This document shows, piece after piece, positions 9,612-17,377 of a DNA stretch of 63,952 nucleotides. The stretch's first letter is position 1, and every line of letters begins with the position of its first letter. Both the position numbers and the translations under genes were made by a program. Under the pieces are notes generated by a model. That model saw nothing but the letters and a program-made list of their open reading frames with translations, was not told the DNA's origin and ran no database searches. Source of the DNA: Oribacterium sp. C9 (GTDB lineage: Bacteria > Bacillota > Clostridia > Lachnospirales > Lachnospiraceae); the NCBI RefSeq assembly GCF_002007235.1, contig NZ_MUHW01000024.1:1-63952 (forward strand). Reading direction: 5' to 3'.

Positions 9612-10889
9612 GTGAACGCAGCACAGATTACATTGATCATCGGCATATTCATGCTGATAAGTTATATTCTGGGAAAGCTCCCATACGGAATGACAGCTAT
9701 TGCCTGCTGTCTGGCTCTGGACATAACCGGTGTCCTCACAACAGGAGAGGCGTGGGGAGGCTTTGGAAATTCCACAGTATTCTTATTTGCAGCGGTATTT
9801 GTACTTGGTGCAGGCTTTATGAAGACAAGCTTCACTAAGCATATGCACAACTTCGTAAAAAAATACGGCAACTCGGAAAGCAAGGTACGCTGGATCTGCA
9901 TGATCATGGCATCCATACTTTCAATGCTTACAAGTGCCACTGCATCAGGAGCTACCATGCTTCCCATGCTTGATGTGATCTGTGAGCAGGGAAACTACAG
10001 CAAAAGCAGAATATATAAGGCTGTCATGGATGTAAGCTGCATATCCTTTGCCATTATGCCATTCGGAATGGGTGCCGCATTCATAGAGCAGGGAAACGAG
10101 ATACTGGAAGCCTCAGGCGATGCCCTCAGAATGTCAGTTCTTGATTCAGCCATCGTAAGAATACCGGTACTTATATGTGTGATACTGTATATCGGACTCA
10201 TAGGATACCGCTTTTTACCTGATAACAAAACTACCGTTCAGGAAGAGCACGAAACAGTAAAAAAAACAAGGACGGAACTGGATCCTTTACGTGATAAGCT
10301 CGGAATAATCATCTTCTTTGCCAGCATTATCGCCATGGTCATTTCCTCTTTCATAAGTGTACCATCACACTATGCAGCTCTTGCAGGTTCACTTCTCATG
10401 GTAGCAACAGGAGTACTGACAGGAAAAGAAGCCTTCCAGTCCATTGACCTGAACACAGTCTGCATCTTCGGTGGAAGTCTCAGCTTCTCCACAGCTATGA
10501 CAAAGACAGGACTTGCCGCATCCATATCAGATGCTCTTTCCGCTATAACAAACCAGAACATGAGTCAGATTCTTCTGGTAGCTATTTTCCTTCTGGTTCC
10601 TTTCTGCATGACCCAGTTTATGGGAAATATACCGGTCATAAATCTGACAATGCCTATCGCGGCAGCCATTGCCGTAGGCGGTGGATTCAATCCTACAGCA
10701 ATTATGATAGCAACGATAGCAGGTGCGACTCTTTCCGTTGCGACTCCTATGGCAGCCGGAATACAGGCACTTATCATGGGACCTGCCGATTATAAATTCA
10801 CGGATTATCTTAAAGCGGGCCTTCCAGTAGCTCTGGTCTACCTTATCGTATACGCTGTATGGGCTCCGATAGCATTTCCTCTTTTCTGA
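9612..10889 (+). CDS. SLC13/DASS-family organic-anion permease
   Basis: A 425-residue polytopic membrane protein with about ten to twelve hydrophobic segments. It has the two internally repeated re-entrant regions typical of the ion-transporter/DASS group, such as SATASGATMLPMLD and ATIAGATLSVATPMAAG. Relatives import or exchange di- and tricarboxylates, sometimes swapping substrate for reduced product. Its start is a GTG with AAAGGAG upstream. It has its own promoter (A) and terminator and lies just after the secreted flavin reductase, so it may supply or remove that enzyme's substrate or product. It is diverged from the two other permeases at 12.98 and 15.84 kb. Substrate unknown. Confidence 0.8.
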   Translation: MNAAQITLIIGIFMLISYILGKLPYGMTAIACCLALDITGVLTTGEAWGGFGNSTVFLFAAVFVLGAGFMKTSFTKHMHNFVKKYGNSESKVRWICMIMASILSMLTSATASGATMLPMLDVICEQGNYSKSRIYKAVMDVSCISFAIMPFGMGAAFIEQGNEILEASGDALRMSVLDSAIVRIPVLICVILYIGLIGYRFLPDNKTTVQEEHETVKKTRTELDPLRDKLGIIIFFASIIAMVISSFISVPSHYAALAGSLLMVATGVLTGKEAFQSIDLNTVCIFGGSLSFSTAMTKTGLAASISDALSAITNQNMSQILLVAIFLLVPFCMTQFMGNIPVINLTMPIAAAIAVGGGFNPTAIMIATIAGATLSVATPMAAGIQALIMGPADYKFTDYLKAGLPVALVYLIVYAVWAPIAFPLF

Positions 10890-10907
10890 TCTTCTCAGAT
10901 CCCCCCA

Positions 10908-10941
10908 GTCCTCTTTCCCGAAAGGGAAAGGGGACTTTTTT
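10908..10941 (+). terminator. Intrinsic terminator of the SLC13 permease gene
   Basis: GTCC-T-CTTTCCC pairs with GGGAAAG-G-GGAC around a GAAA tetraloop, followed by six T. Confidence 0.93.
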
Positions 10942-11080
10942 CGTGATAAGCCCGTCACGCGGGCGCTATGCTTGCATAAACGCACATGGGACGGGCAACA
11001 CGAAATCGAGCAGCTGGCTGCGAGATTGCGATAAGGCTATCAAGTGATCAACGCGAAATCGAGCAGCTGGCTGCGAGATT
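10942..11080 (+). repeat. Structured repeat element, copy 2 (complete unit plus shortened unit)
   Basis: It begins directly at the end of the U-tract. P1 is CGTG 10942-10945 with CACG 10999-11002; ATAA; P2 is GCCCGTC 10950-10956 with GACGGGC 10990-10996; P3 is GCG-ATGC with GCAT-CGC (10963-10983). The conserved tail AAATCGAGCAGCTGGCTGCG follows. A shortened unit lies at 11028-11080. P2 differs in sequence from copy 1 but stays fully paired. Confidence 0.75.
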
Positions 11081-11094
11081 CTGAGTTCACAATC

Positions 11095-11160
11095 CACAAC
11101 AATTTGTTGTGAAAAATAAAAAACAGCTTGTTTTACAGTTGTAATCATCCACTCTATAAT
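11095..11160 (+). promoter_or_regulatory. Promoter B with LysR-type dyad
   Basis: Dyad CACAAC-N5-GTTGTG at 11095-11111, -35 TTTACA at 11132-11137, N17, -10 TATAAT at 11155-11160. Geometry is identical to promoters A and C. It drives the hydroxyacid dehydrogenase/HD/permease operon. Confidence 0.8.
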
Positions 11161-11210
11161 CGAACCATCAAAAAAAGTTTTCAAGCAAACATTAAAAAGG
11201 AGATATAAAA

Positions 11211-12242
11211 ATGGGTTGGAAAGTATTATTACCACAGGAATTAAAACAGGACGCAAGAGATCTTCTTGAGAGCCACGGCATGACTCTTATCGATGGAAGA
11301 GGATTCGAAACAGAGGACGTTATCGCTGATATGAAGGAGTATCAGCCGGATGCCATCATCGTAAGAATCACAAAGATGACAAGAGCTGTATTTGAGGCAG
11401 CTGCTCCAAACCTCAAGGTTCTTGCACGTCACGGAGCAGGTTATGACGCAGTTGATCTTCAGGCTGCCAAGGATTACGGAGTAAAGTGCCTGTATGCACC
11501 GGTTGCAAACAGCACATCTGTTGCAGAGACAGCTATCATGCACATGCTTTACCTCAGCAGAAATGTAACACGTCTTCAGAAGATGTTAAAGGTAGATTTC
11601 TACGATGCAAAGCTTAAGACACATATGACTACTCTTAATGGTAAGACAGTCGGAATCATTGGATGCGGAAACATCGGCAGCCGTGTTGCCAAGAGATGTC
11701 TCGCTATGGAGATGAACGTACTTTGCTACGATCCATACAAGCCGGCTTCAGAGTTCCCTGACGGCGTTGAAGTCACAAGAGATCTTGAGAGAATCTTCAA
11801 GGAGAGCGATTTCGTTTCACTTCACGCTCCTAACACAAGCGTTACTAAGAACATGGTAAATAAGGAGACATTGGCACTTATGAAGCCTACAGCTTTCCTT
11901 ATCAACACTGCAAGAGGAGCTCTCGTAAACGAGGAAGATCTCTATGAGGCATGCAAGAACCACCAGATCGCAGGAGCAGGTCTCGATGCTATCGCTCACG
12001 AGCCTATCCTTCCTGATATGCCACTTTCAACTCTTGACAATGTTCTCATCACACCACACGTTGGCGGAAACTCAATCGAGGCTGCTCTCAGAGCATCTTA
12101 CCACTCAGCAATGGGCGTTCTCGAGATGTACGAAGGAAAGACACCTACATGGCCAATTCCTGACATCGACTATGAGACAGCAAAGACTTATGACGACGTG
12201 AAAATTCCTGAGAGAAAGTCAGTAGGAATGTACGATTTCTAA
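11211..12242 (+). CDS. D-isomer-specific 2-hydroxyacid dehydrogenase
   Basis: A 343-residue NAD(P)-dependent dehydrogenase of the SerA/LdhA type that interconverts a 2-oxo acid and its D-2-hydroxy acid. The Rossmann motif GIIGCGNIGSRV lies near residue 146. The catalytic Arg is in NTARGALVN, the Glu in AHEPIL and the His in TPHVGGNS. An unusual ~40-residue tail follows the catalytic domain. AAAGGAG precedes the ATG. It is the first gene behind promoter B, followed by an HD-domain protein and a DASS permease. Phosphoglycerate, hydroxypyruvate or a branched 2-oxo acid are all possible substrates; it lacks an ACT domain, so a serine-pathway role is less likely. Confidence 0.88.
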   Translation: MGWKVLLPQELKQDARDLLESHGMTLIDGRGFETEDVIADMKEYQPDAIIVRITKMTRAVFEAAAPNLKVLARHGAGYDAVDLQAAKDYGVKCLYAPVANSTSVAETAIMHMLYLSRNVTRLQKMLKVDFYDAKLKTHMTTLNGKTVGIIGCGNIGSRVAKRCLAMEMNVLCYDPYKPASEFPDGVEVTRDLERIFKESDFVSLHAPNTSVTKNMVNKETLALMKPTAFLINTARGALVNEEDLYEACKNHQIAGAGLDAIAHEPILPDMPLSTLDNVLITPHVGGNSIEAALRASYHSAMGVLEMYEGKTPTWPIPDIDYETAKTYDDVKIPERKSVGMYDF

Positions 12243-12263
12243 ATAAAAATAAAAGACAAACAT

Positions 12264-12334
12264 ATTTAATGTACGGCAATGGGGTCGTACATTAAATCAT
12301 GCAAAGAATATCTTAACCGAGTGATGTGCCGTAC
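12264..12334 (+). repeat. 12-bp inverted repeat with an alternative pairing partner
   Basis: Arm 12264-12275 (ATTTAATGTACG) pairs perfectly with 12286-12297. Part of the same arm (GTACGGCA, 12271-12278) can instead pair with TGCCGTAC at 12327-12334. There is no U-tract, so it is not a standard terminator. It lies in the operon between the dehydrogenase and the HD gene. Confidence 0.5.
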
Positions 12335-12386
12335 TTTGTACAGGAGATATAAAGATACAGGCAAACCTTATAAGTTGGAGGGAATT

Positions 12387-12956
12387 ATGGGTAAGTTAAC
12401 TGTAGAAGAAGTAGAAAAGTTATTTCCACAGCTTGCTGATGTAAAGGACAGAGCGCTTGCAAAGGCCGCATGTGAAATTTGGGTCGAGGCATTTGAGAAC
12501 AGCTCATGGGAGGATATCAATGATCCTCAGTTCGCGATCCGCGCTCCGGGTGTTGCACTCATCAAGCACACAGAAAACGTAACAGCCAATGCAGTATACT
12601 GCGCCGAAAATGCTGTGAAGAAGTATGGTTATAAGGTGGACATGGATGTCCTTATCCTTTCAGCAGTTCTTCATGATGTATGTAAGATGGAAGAAAATGA
12701 TATGGGAGAGGGCGGTCCCGGAACAGCTGTAAAGAGCCCTGTAGGAAAGCTCTACCAGCACGGATTCCTCAGCGGATACTACACTCAGAAGTACAATTTT
12801 CCTAAGGAGATCACTTCAATAGTAGTAGCTCACTCAGGCCAGTCAAAGGTGATTCCAAGATCTATCGAAGGTCTCATTCTCTACTATGCAGATATGATGG
12901 ATGCAGACGTACATTTCGTAACTGCCGGCACAACACTTTGCCTGGAAGTTGACTAA
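12387..12956 (+). CDS. HD-domain phosphohydrolase-like protein
   Basis: A 189-residue cytoplasmic protein with an HD metal site: KHTENVTANA supplies the first His, AVLHDVCKME the HD pair, then HGFLSGYY, VAHSG and YYADMMDAD supply later His/Asp ligands. HD proteins hydrolyse phosphate esters, nucleotides or similar. I chose the ATG at 12387 because GGAGGG lies just upstream; an in-frame ATG at 12279 lies inside a strong inverted repeat and lacks a site. It is the second gene of the promoter-B operon, 24 nt before the permease. Its substrate is not evident. Confidence 0.75.
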   Translation: MGKLTVEEVEKLFPQLADVKDRALAKAACEIWVEAFENSSWEDINDPQFAIRAPGVALIKHTENVTANAVYCAENAVKKYGYKVDMDVLILSAVLHDVCKMEENDMGEGGPGTAVKSPVGKLYQHGFLSGYYTQKYNFPKEITSIVVAHSGQSKVIPRSIEGLILYYADMMDADVHFVTAGTTLCLEVD

Positions 12957-12979
12957 GCATAGTTGGAAGGAATAAATAT

Positions 12980-14398
12980 ATGAAAGACAGAATACTCAAA
13001 ATGATACCTATAGTACTGGTACCGGTACTTACATTCCTTGTCTCAGCACCTGAAGGTCTCGAGACAGAAATCTGGCATCTTTTCGGACTTACCATATCAC
13101 TGCTTTTAGGTCTGATCCTTAAGCCTTTCTCAGAGCCTATCATCAGCCTTATAGTTGTCGGTGTCGGTTCATTTTTCGTAGCAGAGCCAGCTACACTTTT
13201 TGCAGGATATGCAAAGCTCGGAGTATGGTTCCTTCTTGCAGTTCTTCTTGCCTGCGGTGCATTCAAGAAGACAGGTCTCGGACAGAGAATGGCTTACGTT
13301 CTTCTTCGTAAGTTCAATCAGACAAAGCTTGGACAGACTTCCTTAGGTCTCGGATATATCATGATGCTTGTAGACCTGATCCTTAGCCCTGCTACAGGTT
13401 CAAATACTTCAAGATCAGCTATCGTATTCCCTATCTTCCGTGGAGTAGCAGAGTCCTTTGATTCATACCCTGACAGAAACCCAAGAAAACTGGGTGCTTA
13501 CCTCGAGCTTCTTGAGCATGTAGTAGCAATGTCTACAGCAGTTCTCTTCCTTACAGGTATGGCTTCAAATGCAGTTATCGCATCAACTATCAAGGATGTT
13601 ACAGGAATCGAGCTCACATGGGGTCTTTGGTTCAAAGCAGCTCTTGTACCCGGACTTTTAGTTCTTCTTACATGTCCTATCATCGTATATAAGCTTTATG
13701 CACCTGAGATGAAGAATTTCGGTGATATAAGACCTCTCGTTGACTCAAAGCTTGATGAGATGGGTCCTATGAAGAAGGATGAAAAGCTTCTTCTCGTAAT
13801 ATTTATCCTTGCCATCCTCGGCTGGGTAGTTGGTCCTAAGTTCAGCATCAGCATGAATGTAGTAGCATTCGGCTTCCTTGCTCTCGAGCTCGTAACCGGC
13901 ATACTTGACTGGGACGACCTTATGAAGGAAAAAGGAGCATGGAACATGTACCTCTGGTACGGAGCTTTCTTCAGCCTTTCAAACGCTATCAATCAGGGCG
14001 GATTCTATACATGGCTCTCAGGCAAGATCGAAAGTGTCATGGACCTTTCCGCACTTAACGGAATGGTAGTTCTCGTTGTACTTATGCTTTTCAGCTTTGC
14101 AGTAAAGTATTTCTTCGTATCAAACGCAGCATACATCGCATCTATCTATCCTGTTATCCTTACACTGGCTATGACCACAAAGGTAAACATGATGATGCTC
14201 GCTCTCATGATGGCATTCTTCGGAGGCTACGGAGCACTTGTATGTAACTATGGTAACGGCGCAAGTATCTATCTCTATGGAAACGGCTACGTTTCACAGA
14301 AAGACTGGTACCTGAAGGGAACCATCATACTCTTCATGATATTCGCTGTATTCCTTGTTGTAGGTATACCATACTGGACAATCACAGGGATCTGTTGA
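12980..14398 (+). CDS. DASS-family dicarboxylate/anion permease, paralogue 1
   Basis: A 472-residue membrane protein with about twelve hydrophobic segments. It has the SLC13-type motif SPATGSNTSRSAIVFPI and a late SNAAYIASIYPVILTLA region. Relatives exchange or co-transport citrate, succinate, tartrate or similar acids. GGAAGG precedes the ATG. It closes the operon that starts with the 2-hydroxyacid dehydrogenase and is followed by a terminator. It is the same length as, and very similar to, the permease at 15.84 kb, from which it is separated only by the LysR gene, so the pair arose by duplication. Confidence 0.88.
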   Translation: MKDRILKMIPIVLVPVLTFLVSAPEGLETEIWHLFGLTISLLLGLILKPFSEPIISLIVVGVGSFFVAEPATLFAGYAKLGVWFLLAVLLACGAFKKTGLGQRMAYVLLRKFNQTKLGQTSLGLGYIMMLVDLILSPATGSNTSRSAIVFPIFRGVAESFDSYPDRNPRKLGAYLELLEHVVAMSTAVLFLTGMASNAVIASTIKDVTGIELTWGLWFKAALVPGLLVLLTCPIIVYKLYAPEMKNFGDIRPLVDSKLDEMGPMKKDEKLLLVIFILAILGWVVGPKFSISMNVVAFGFLALELVTGILDWDDLMKEKGAWNMYLWYGAFFSLSNAINQGGFYTWLSGKIESVMDLSALNGMVVLVVLMLFSFAVKYFFVSNAAYIASIYPVILTLAMTTKVNMMMLALMMAFFGGYGALVCNYGNGASIYLYGNGYVSQKDWYLKGTIILFMIFAVFLVVGIPYWTITGIC

Positions 14399-14493
14399 TG
14401 CCGCAACTACTCAATTTGTGTCATAGCTGCGCATAAGAAAATGAATATGATTCATTTCCGTTCCCCCTTAGTCAACATTTCATTATAAACAGA

Positions 14494-14535
14494 TTACCCC
14501 CTCTGCCTAACGGCAAAGGGGGTAATTCTTCTATA
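14494..14535 (+). terminator. Intrinsic terminator after permease paralogue 1
   Basis: TTACCCCCT-TGCC pairs with GGCA-AGGGGGTAA, followed by a mixed T/C/A tract. Confidence 0.75.
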
Positions 14536-14594
14536 TATCGGAAAATAAAGTAAAAACGGATATGAACACTTTAAGGTTTATCCTGTGAATCAGG

Positions 14595-14631
14595 ATTTCT
14601 GAATGCATTTTCCTTAAATGCATTCAGAAAT
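14595..14631. repeat. Perfect 16-bp inverted repeat, 5-nt loop
   Basis: ATTTCTGAATGCATTT and its exact complement flank TCCTT. A smaller hairpin (TCCTG-N5-CAGGA, 14581-14595) abuts it. It lies 3' of the LysR gene on that gene's strand but has no U-tract on either side. Confidence 0.6.
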
Positions 14632-14661
14632 CAGTGATAATGAAAGTAAAATAATGGTTCT

Positions 14662-15609
14662 TTATGTCTCGTCTATACTGAACTGCCCAAAGAAGTTCTT
14701 CAGCTCATTGATGAAGTCCTGTGAATACTGAGGGAAGTAGTGGTTCTTGTGATATACGATACTCATGGAGCTGTAGATGAATTCATCCTTTATCATTAGC
14801 GGGAAAAAGCAGGCATTGGGGTAGACATTTTTAAGGAATGGAATACGAAGACCGGTACAGAAAAAGGCGCCAATGTCTCCGGGAATAAGCTTTATCATGG
14901 TCTCTATATTCTCGATTTCCAGTACATTATGAGGAGTAATGTCTGAAGCCGCAAAACAGGCATCAACCTTCTTTCTCAGACGGAATTCATCAGTAAGTCT
15001 CAGGAATGGAAAATCTCTGAAGGGCTCAAGGGTAGTACCGAACTCACACTGTCTAATGATAGCTTCTGCATTGTTGCCAAAAAAACTGTTTAACAGATTT
15101 CGGGTGACAACCAGATAGACTCTGTCCTTCATAAGAGGAATGACCTTAAGGACAGAGTCGTCACTGGTTCTTATACCTATGAAAAAGTCCATATCACCGT
15201 TTATAATGTCCTTTTCCATGAGACTTGAATTCTGCATCTTGATCTTCAGACTGACATTGGGCCATTTTTTCATAAAGGCAGGCAGCACCCTCGGAATCCA
15301 GAACTGACCTCTGTAGGGACTGGCCCCTATGGTCATACTTCCGATGTTGTTCTGAAGAACATCGTTTATCTTCAGCTTAACATTATCAGCTTCATTCACG
15401 ATCTTTACAAAGGATTCGTAAAGAACTTCTCCTGCAGGTGTCAGTGCTAATTTAGGTTTTCGATAGAAGAGGGGCGTTCCGTAGAAGTTCTCCAGCTTAC
15501 TGATGTGCTGGCTCAGATTCTGCTGGGATGTATAGAACTGCTGTGCAGTCTTTGTGAACTGCAGATTCTGTGCCAATGCTATGAAATATCTGATGCTCTG
15601 GGTATCCAA
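14662..15609 (-). CDS. LysR-family transcriptional regulator, predicted controller of promoters A-D
   Basis: A 315-residue LysR regulator. The N-terminal winged helix-turn-helix (RYFIALAQNLQFTKTAQQF, then SQQNLSQHISKLE) spans about 5-55; the rest is the periplasmic-binding-protein-like effector domain. LysR proteins typically activate a divergent gene from a dyad centred near -65. Exactly such a dyad (TTCACAA-N7-TTGTGAA, 15718-15738) lies in the divergent region, and matching dyads precede three other transcripts here. No clear AGGAGG precedes the start; the ATG at 15609 is chosen by family length. The inducer is presumably the organic acid that the cluster transports. Confidence 0.88.
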   Translation of the reverse strand: MDTQSIRYFIALAQNLQFTKTAQQFYTSQQNLSQHISKLENFYGTPLFYRKPKLALTPAGEVLYESFVKIVNEADNVKLKINDVLQNNIGSMTIGASPYRGQFWIPRVLPAFMKKWPNVSLKIKMQNSSLMEKDIINGDMDFFIGIRTSDDSVLKVIPLMKDRVYLVVTRNLLNSFFGNNAEAIIRQCEFGTTLEPFRDFPFLRLTDEFRLRKKVDACFAASDITPHNVLEIENIETMIKLIPGDIGAFFCTGLRIPFLKNVYPNACFFPLMIKDEFIYSSMSIVYHKNHYFPQYSQDFINELKNFFGQFSIDET

Positions 15610-15717
15610 ATTTATTCCTCCATTTATGAAAAGAAAAAATATCTATACTAAATGCTATTCTGACACTTGATATCAGCCTTGACATAATAACATAAGACAT
15701 AGGAAATATCCATGTTT

Positions 15718-15785
15718 TTCACAACATATTATTGTGAATATTAAAAAATAGCTTGTTTTACACTTGTGAAAGCCAACATTATAAT
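15718..15785 (+). promoter_or_regulatory. Promoter C with LysR-type dyad, divergent from the LysR gene
   Basis: Dyad TTCACAA-N7-TTGTGAA at 15718-15738, -35 TTTACA at 15757-15762, N17, -10 TATAAT at 15780-15785. Dyad centre to -35 is 29 bp as in A and B. CTTGTTTTACACTTGTGAA over the -35 is shared nearly verbatim with A and B. Confidence 0.82.
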
Positions 15786-15840
15786 CAGTTCAGAATTAAT
15801 GATTTTTAAGAAAAAAGCACAAAAAAGGAAGGAAGTTATT

Positions 15841-17259
15841 ATGAAAGAAAAAATCTTAAAAATGATACCTATCGTACTGGTACCACTGCTTATTTTCCTT
15901 TTACCTACGCCTGTAGGACTGGAAACCGAAGTATGGCACCTTTTCGGACTGACCATTTCTTTACTTTTTGGTCTCGTACTTAAACCTTTTCCGGAGCCTG
16001 TAATAAGCCTTATAGTTATAGGAATCGGATCATTTTTTGTAGCAGATCCAAGTTCTCTTTACACAGGCTATGCGAAATTAAGCGTATGGTTCCTGCTGGC
16101 AGTGCTTCTTGCATTCGGAGCATTTAAAAAGACCGGTCTCGGACAGAGAATGGCTTACGTCCTTCTTCGCAAGTTCAATCAGACAAAGCTTGGACAGACA
16201 TCTTTAGGTCTCGGATATATCATGATGATCTGTGACCTTATATTAAGCCCTGCAACAGGTTCAAACACTTCAAGATCAGCCATCATTTTCCCTATCTTCC
16301 GTGGAGTTGCAGAATCCTTCGGTTCATATCCTGACAGAGATCAGAAGAAGCTTGGTGCTTATCTCGAGCTTCTTGAGCATGTAGTAGCAATGTCTACAGC
16401 AGTTCTCTTCCTTACAGGTATGGCTTCAAACGCGGTTATCGCATCAACCATCAAGGATGTAACAGGAATCGAACTCTCATGGGGACTCTGGTTCAAGGCA
16501 GCACTGGTACCGGGTCTTATCGTACTCTTTGTATGTCCACTCCTTGTTTACAAGCTCTTTGCACCTGAAATGAAGAACTTTGGTGATATCAGACCACTCG
16601 TTGACGCAAAGCTTGAAGAAATGGGCGAAATGAAGAAGGATGAAAAGCTTCTTTTCTTCATGTTCATTCTCGCTATCCTTGGCTGGGTAGTAGGACCAAA
16701 ATTCGGAATCAACATGAATGTAGTAGCATTTGGACTGCTCGCTCTTGAGCTTCTCACAGGAATCATCACCTGGGACGATATGATGAAGGACAGAACCGCA
16801 TGGAATATGTACCTCTGGTCAGGCGCATTCTTCAGTCTTTCAAATGCCATCAACGCAGGTGGTTTTTATACATGGCTCTCAGGAAGGATCCAGAGTGTAC
16901 TTGATCTTTCAGCTCTTAACGGAATGGTAGTACTTATAGTCCTTCTGCTTCTGAGCTTCTCAGTAAAGTACTTCTTTGTTTCAAATGCAGCCTATATCGC
17001 ATCCATCTATCCTATCATCCTTACACTCGGTCTTACTACCAGGGTAAACCTCATGATGCTTTCTCTAATGATGGCATTCTTCGGAGGATATGGTGCACTG
17101 GTATGCAACTACGGTAACGGCGCAAGTATCTATCTCTACGGTAACGGATACGTTACACAAAAAGACTGGTACGTAAAGGGAACCATCATGCTTTTCATGA
17201 TCTTCGGAGTATTCCTTCTTATCGGCATACCGTACTGGAAACTCACAGGTATCTGCTGA
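15841..17259 (+). CDS. DASS-family dicarboxylate/anion permease, paralogue 2
   Basis: A 472-residue membrane permease, near-identical in layout to the one at 12.98 kb. The motif SPATGSNTSRSAIIFPI and the SNAAYIASIYPIILTL segment are kept. It would move a di- or tricarboxylate across the membrane. The ATG at 15841 has AAAGGAAGG upstream; an in-frame ATG at 15766 lies inside promoter C and is rejected. It has its own LysR-type promoter, divergent from the LysR gene. Codon use differs slightly from paralogue 1, suggesting an old duplication kept under selection. Having two copies may reflect different substrates or induction levels. Confidence 0.88.
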   Translation: MKEKILKMIPIVLVPLLIFLLPTPVGLETEVWHLFGLTISLLFGLVLKPFPEPVISLIVIGIGSFFVADPSSLYTGYAKLSVWFLLAVLLAFGAFKKTGLGQRMAYVLLRKFNQTKLGQTSLGLGYIMMICDLILSPATGSNTSRSAIIFPIFRGVAESFGSYPDRDQKKLGAYLELLEHVVAMSTAVLFLTGMASNAVIASTIKDVTGIELSWGLWFKAALVPGLIVLFVCPLLVYKLFAPEMKNFGDIRPLVDAKLEEMGEMKKDEKLLFFMFILAILGWVVGPKFGINMNVVAFGLLALELLTGIITWDDMMKDRTAWNMYLWSGAFFSLSNAINAGGFYTWLSGRIQSVLDLSALNGMVVLIVLLLLSFSVKYFFVSNAAYIASIYPIILTLGLTTRVNLMMLSLMMAFFGGYGALVCNYGNGASIYLYGNGYVTQKDWYVKGTIMLFMIFGVFLLIGIPYWKLTGIC

Positions 17260-17268
17260 TCAATGCCG

Positions 17269-17310
17269 CACAACATTTTATTGTTAAATTTAAATTTTTG
17301 ACTGTTAGAC
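17269..17310 (+). promoter_or_regulatory. Promoter D: weaker member of the LysR-type family
   Basis: Half-conserved dyad CACAAC-N5-ATTGTT at 17269-17285 and -35-like TTAGAC at 17305-17310, with TTGTGG following as in promoters A-C. The dyad-to-35 spacing is 28 bp. No good -10 is visible, so this promoter may depend strongly on the activator. Confidence 0.5.
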
Positions 17311-17377
17311 ATTGTGGATATCGGGTGATAGCATTACTGCATAACAAAGATATAAAACATATTGGAGGAAATATATA

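Noticed and set aside
15718-15738. Rex (redox repressor) operator
   Set aside because: Rex sites read TTGTGAA...TTCACAA; this dyad has the opposite order (TTCACAA...TTGTGAA) and the -65 position of a LysR site.
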